A stretch of 64,000 nt of DNA from Paenirhizobium selenitireducens ATCC BAA-1503 (GTDB lineage Bacteria; Pseudomonadota; Alphaproteobacteria; Rhizobiales; Rhizobiaceae): assembly GCF_000518785.1 (NCBI RefSeq), contig NZ_KI912495.1, positions 212,257 through 276,256 on the forward strand. Direction: 5' to 3'. Positions 61,438 through 64,000 of this stretch are shown here, in pieces (position 1 is the first letter of the stretch; every line of letters begins with the position of its first letter). The translations under genes and the position numbers were made by a program. The notes below the pieces were generated by a model. It saw only the letters and a list, made by a program, of their open reading frames with translations, had not been told where the DNA came from and did no database searches.

Positions 61438-64000
61438 TCATTTGTTGCGCGCCAGCAGCTCGTTCACCAGTTTGTCGGTAATCTGGCCGGTCGGTTCCTG
61501 GCCGATCGACGTCTGGAAGGCCTTGATGGCGGAGACCGTTTTCTCGCCCATCACGCCGTCCGGCGTGCCCGCATCGAAGCCATTCTTGCCGAGGATCGCC
61601 TGAATGTTGCGGATCGCCTTCTTCATGTCGACGCTGGCGGTTTTCAGGCCCTTGCCGACCCATTCGTCCGGCGTGTTGGCGGAGTTTGCGTTGACGTCGA
61701 GCGGCTTTGCCTTCCACAGGTCGACCTGGGCGCGGGCCCGCTCCAACTGGTCCGGCTTCATCGCATTGGCCACTTCGTCGCGCTTCTGGGCGGCGTCCTT
61801 GTCGCCTTCCTTGGCGACCAGCGCGAACCACTTGTAGGAAGCCTCGAGATCCTGCGGCACGCCGTTGCCTCGCGCAAAGAGGATCGCCAGGTTGAACTGG
61901 CTGTCCGATACGCCGAGATCGGCGGCCTTGCCGAACCATTCGGCGGCCTTGGCATAGTCCTGCGCGCCGTCGCTGCCTGAAGCGTAGAGCACGGCGAGAT
62001 TGTGCATGGCGCTGGCATTGCCGGCGTCGGCGGCCTGCTGGTAGAGCGTCTTGGCCGCCTGGATGTCGCGCGGCACGCCGGTGCCCTTTTCCAGGAGGTT
62101 GGCGAGACGATACTGGGCCGGGGCGAAACCCTTGTCGGCGGAGAGCTTGTACCACTTCGCCGCTTCGGCGAAGTCGCTCGCCACGCCGCGGCCATCGGTA
62201 TAGCGCGAGCCGATTTCGAACAGCGCCAGCGGATCGCCCTGCTTGGCGGCAAGCGACAGCGACGGCGGCGTGATCTCCGCCGGAACGACGATCTCGGCTG
62301 CCGGCGGCGTTGCGGTTTCGGCCTGCGGATCGGCGGCTGCGACGGCGTCTTCCGGCAGGGCTGCCTTCGGCGCCGGGGCAAATCCGTCGGTCTGTTCGGC
62401 CTGTTCCGTTCCGGCCGGCGTCAGCGTCTGCGGGGCGCCGTCATCGAGCGGAGCGCGCTCGACGAGAGCGGAGGCTGCCGGGGCAGGCGCCTCGGTGGTG
62501 ATGGTCGGTTCAGCCGGAACGGAGGTCGCGGCGAGCTGCTCCTCTGTCGCGGCGGACGGTTCGATCGCGGTCTGCGCGGCCGTTTCCTTGTTGTCGGCGA
62601 CCGGCGCCATGCTGTTCTCGTCGGTCGGTGCCGTGATCACGGGCGGCGATTTCTCGCCACGCGTCAGGGTGTTGACCAGCGGCAGGGCCATGGCGGCGAG
62701 CAGGATCGCACCGACCGCCATCAGGATCGGGCGGCGATAGCGGGCGAGCGCCGAAGCCTTCTCGGCAGCGTTCGACGGCATGGCCGAGGTGGTGCGCGGC
62801 GTATGCTCCATCTCGAGCGCCGCAGCCTGGGCGGCGCGGCGCGCGGCAGCGATATAGTCGGCGCGGTCGGCATCGGCGTCACCGGTGCCGGCGGCCTCTC
62901 CGCGCTGGCTGGCCTGGCTGGCCCGGACGCGTTCGAGGATCTTGCGGACGTCCGGCGCGCCGGAGCCCGGCTCCAGCAACTCGTTTTCTTCTTCCGGCGG
63001 CATGACCTCGGCCGGGTCGATCGACGGTGCCTTGTCGATATGGCGGCGGCCGGAAGCGGCCTGCACGTCCTTCTTCTGGCCGGGCAACAGGCGCTTGCTG
63101 AGACCGGCGAGCAGGCTCGGCTTTTCCGCCTTCTTCTCCGGTCGCGCAGCCTCGATCATCGGCGCTTCAGCCAGCAGGGTATCGACCTGAACGGTTGCGG
63201 CGGCTTCGCGCTGGGACTGAACCGGCTCGATGGCCGGCGCTCTCTCGGCAAAGGCCTTCTGGGCGACCGGCTGCGCGCGCGCGGGCTGCACGGCCGGCTG
63301 CGGCTGCAACGGCGCCTGGGGCGCTGCGACGGGCTCAGGCGCAAAACGCTGGCCGCTCTCGCCCAGCTGGTCCAGCCGGGTGGCGATCTGCACCAGCGTG
63401 TCGTGCAGGGCTTCGAAGGTGCGGTGGGTGCGCTCCTCGGAATGCCGGCTGAAATCCTCGAGATGGCGCAGATGGTCCGACAGCGCCGAAAGCGCCGCAA
63501 CGTCGGCGGTGCTGCCGCCTTGCGCCGGGGCCTGCCGCGCATAGGTTTCCATCACGGTTTCCGCTGCCTGGCGCGCCGCTTCGATGATGTATTCGTCGCT
63601 GGTCGCCATGTAGTCTTCGAGCGCCGAGATCCGCCCGGCGAACTGCGTGCCCGAGCCGCTGTCGGTTGCCGGGCTGCTGATCAGCGCCGACAGATGGGCG
63701 ATCTGTTCTTCTAGGCCGCGCAGGCTGGCATTGTCGCTGGCCGGGGTCGCGTTCGTTTCTTCGAGCCGGTCGACCACGGCATTGAGCCGCTGTTCGAAAT
63801 GGCGAAGCACGCTGTCGTCGATGCGGGCGGGGCTGGCCTCCGGGACATCGATTTCCTCGATACGGCGGGCCAGAAGGTCCAGCCGGTCGGCCAGCCGGTC
63901 GTTGACTTCGCCGTGGTCGAGCGCGTCGATCTTGCGGGAAATGTCGGCGAGATAGCTGGTCAGTTCCGGCTGCGGCACCGGCATCTGCGCCCGCTCCAGC
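61438..64000 (-). CDS. podJ: PodJ-like polar localization protein, 5' end outside window
   Basis: At least 853 residues of a large minus-strand gene are visible; it runs off the right edge. From N to C: a coiled-coil region with SYLADISRKIDALDHG-type heptads, a Pro/Ala-rich linker, a membrane helix (near 62669-62735), an acidic Pro/Ala-rich periplasmic stretch, four Sel1-like repeats (for example AAKWYKLSADKGFAPAQYRLA), and a C-terminal peptidoglycan-binding domain (KNGFDAGTPDGVMGEKTVSAIK). This is the PodJ arrangement: a cell-pole organiser in alphaproteobacteria. The true start is not visible. Confidence 0.85.
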   Translation of the reverse strand, partial: LERAQMPVPQPELTSYLADISRKIDALDHGEVNDRLADRLDLLARRIEEIDVPEASPARIDDSVLRHFEQRLNAVVDRLEETNATPASDNASLRGLEEQIAHLSALISSPATDSGSGTQFAGRISALEDYMATSDEYIIEAARQAAETVMETYARQAPAQGGSTADVAALSALSDHLRHLEDFSRHSEERTHRTFEALHDTLVQIATRLDQLGESGQRFAPEPVAAPQAPLQPQPAVQPARAQPVAQKAFAERAPAIEPVQSQREAAATVQVDTLLAEAPMIEAARPEKKAEKPSLLAGLSKRLLPGQKKDVQAASGRRHIDKAPSIDPAEVMPPEEENELLEPGSGAPDVRKILERVRASQASQRGEAAGTGDADADRADYIAAARRAAQAAALEMEHTPRTTSAMPSNAAEKASALARYRRPILMAVGAILLAAMALPLVNTLTRGEKSPPVITAPTDENSMAPVADNKETAAQTAIEPSAATEEQLAATSVPAEPTITTEAPAPAASALVERAPLDDGAPQTLTPAGTEQAEQTDGFAPAPKAALPEDAVAAADPQAETATPPAAEIVVPAEITPPSLSLAAKQGDPLALFEIGSRYTDGRGVASDFAEAAKWYKLSADKGFAPAQYRLANLLEKGTGVPRDIQAAKTLYQQAADAGNASAMHNLAVLYASGSDGAQDYAKAAEWFGKAADLGVSDSQFNLAILFARGNGVPQDLEASYKWFALVAKEGDKDAAQKRDEVANAMKPDQLERARAQVDLWKAKPLDVNANSANTPDEWVGKGLKTASVDMKKAIRNIQAILGKNGFDAGTPDGVMGEKTVSAIKAFQTSIGQEPTGQITDKLVNELLARNK

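Noticed and set aside
62002..63714. A 570-codon plus-strand frame opposite podJ
   Set aside because: It is composed of Arg/Gly-rich antisense sequence of the Ala/Pro-rich podJ linker.
1..64000. CRISPR arrays, insertion sequences or a prophage
   Set aside because: No spaced direct repeats, transposase motifs, or phage structural genes were seen; the tRNA genes show no adjacent integrase or repeated 3' end.

Overview
The window looks like a chromosomal segment of an alphaproteobacterium in the Rhizobiaceae (Rhizobium/Agrobacterium/Sinorhizobium-type). The reasons are the high GC content, a phoR-pstSCAB-phoU-phoB locus with pstC and pstA longer than in enterics, a GcrA cell-cycle regulator with clustered GANTC sites, a SAM-II riboswitch in front of metZ, a two-domain dCTP deaminase, a PodJ-like polar protein, the Lhr-like helicase/PdeM repair pair and several alphaproteobacterial families (Alph_Pro_TM, DUF6460-like). 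Nothing looks like a prophage, insertion sequence or CRISPR array. It reads as core genome with small accessory pairs.

Layout. 0-7.7 kb: end of an unidentified gene, a proline-racemase-family enzyme (probable trans-3-hydroxy-L-proline dehydratase), a Crp/Fnr regulator, then a four-gene signalling cassette (lone receiver; secreted cysteine-free molybdopterin-domain-like protein; hybrid kinase with HPt; receiver-HD-GYP) and pyrC. 7.8-16 kb: DUF805 protein, a secreted DUF2202 ferritin-like protein with an unlisted 33-residue ORF upstream, pyrE, a fructokinase, an HTH/DUF2975 pair opposite a lipoprotein, pgi and fadD. 16-22 kb: PRC-barrel protein, UDP-glucose dehydrogenase, tRNA-Thr(CGT), a nitronate-monooxygenase-family enzyme, an uncharacterised membrane protein and polyphosphate kinase 2. 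22-30 kb: the phosphate regulon locus, with a PHO box before pstS.

30-38 kb: gcrA opposite argD-argF-hslO, apaG, metZ under a SAM-II riboswitch, dcd and tRNA-Gly(CCC). 38-52 kb: MFS transporter, a GT2 glycosyltransferase, amino-acid-type binding protein, TerB-like protein, an SNase-like protein, an S24 repressor-like regulator, a LuxR-type response regulator, DUF952-pyrD, a MATE exporter, a CAP-domain lipoprotein, a methyltransferase and two tandem YitT-family membrane proteins. 52-64 kb: AhpD-like protein with an Rrf2 regulator, DEXH helicase with PdeM, universal stress protein, a TetR/hydrolase pair, an HxlR/RibD-like reductase pair, a TauE/Alph_Pro_TM pair, and the 3' part of a podJ-like gene that runs off the right edge.

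How the genes work together. Phosphate sensing and uptake (PhoR/PhoB/PstSCAB/PhoU) lies beside polyphosphate metabolism (PPK2). Three pyrimidine genes (pyrC, pyrE, pyrD) are dispersed. ArgD and ArgF form an arginine unit. Several regulator-target pairs have inverted repeats between or upstream of them. Two metabolic genes (fadD and the nitronate-monooxygenase-family gene) share an ACGT-type palindrome, which suggests one regulator acts on both. The least explained parts are the four-gene signalling cassette, the GANTC cluster between gcrA and argD, and the small-ORF/DUF2202 unit. Start codons were chosen by eye from ribosome-binding sites and family N-termini, and all functional calls rest on recognised motifs without database searches.
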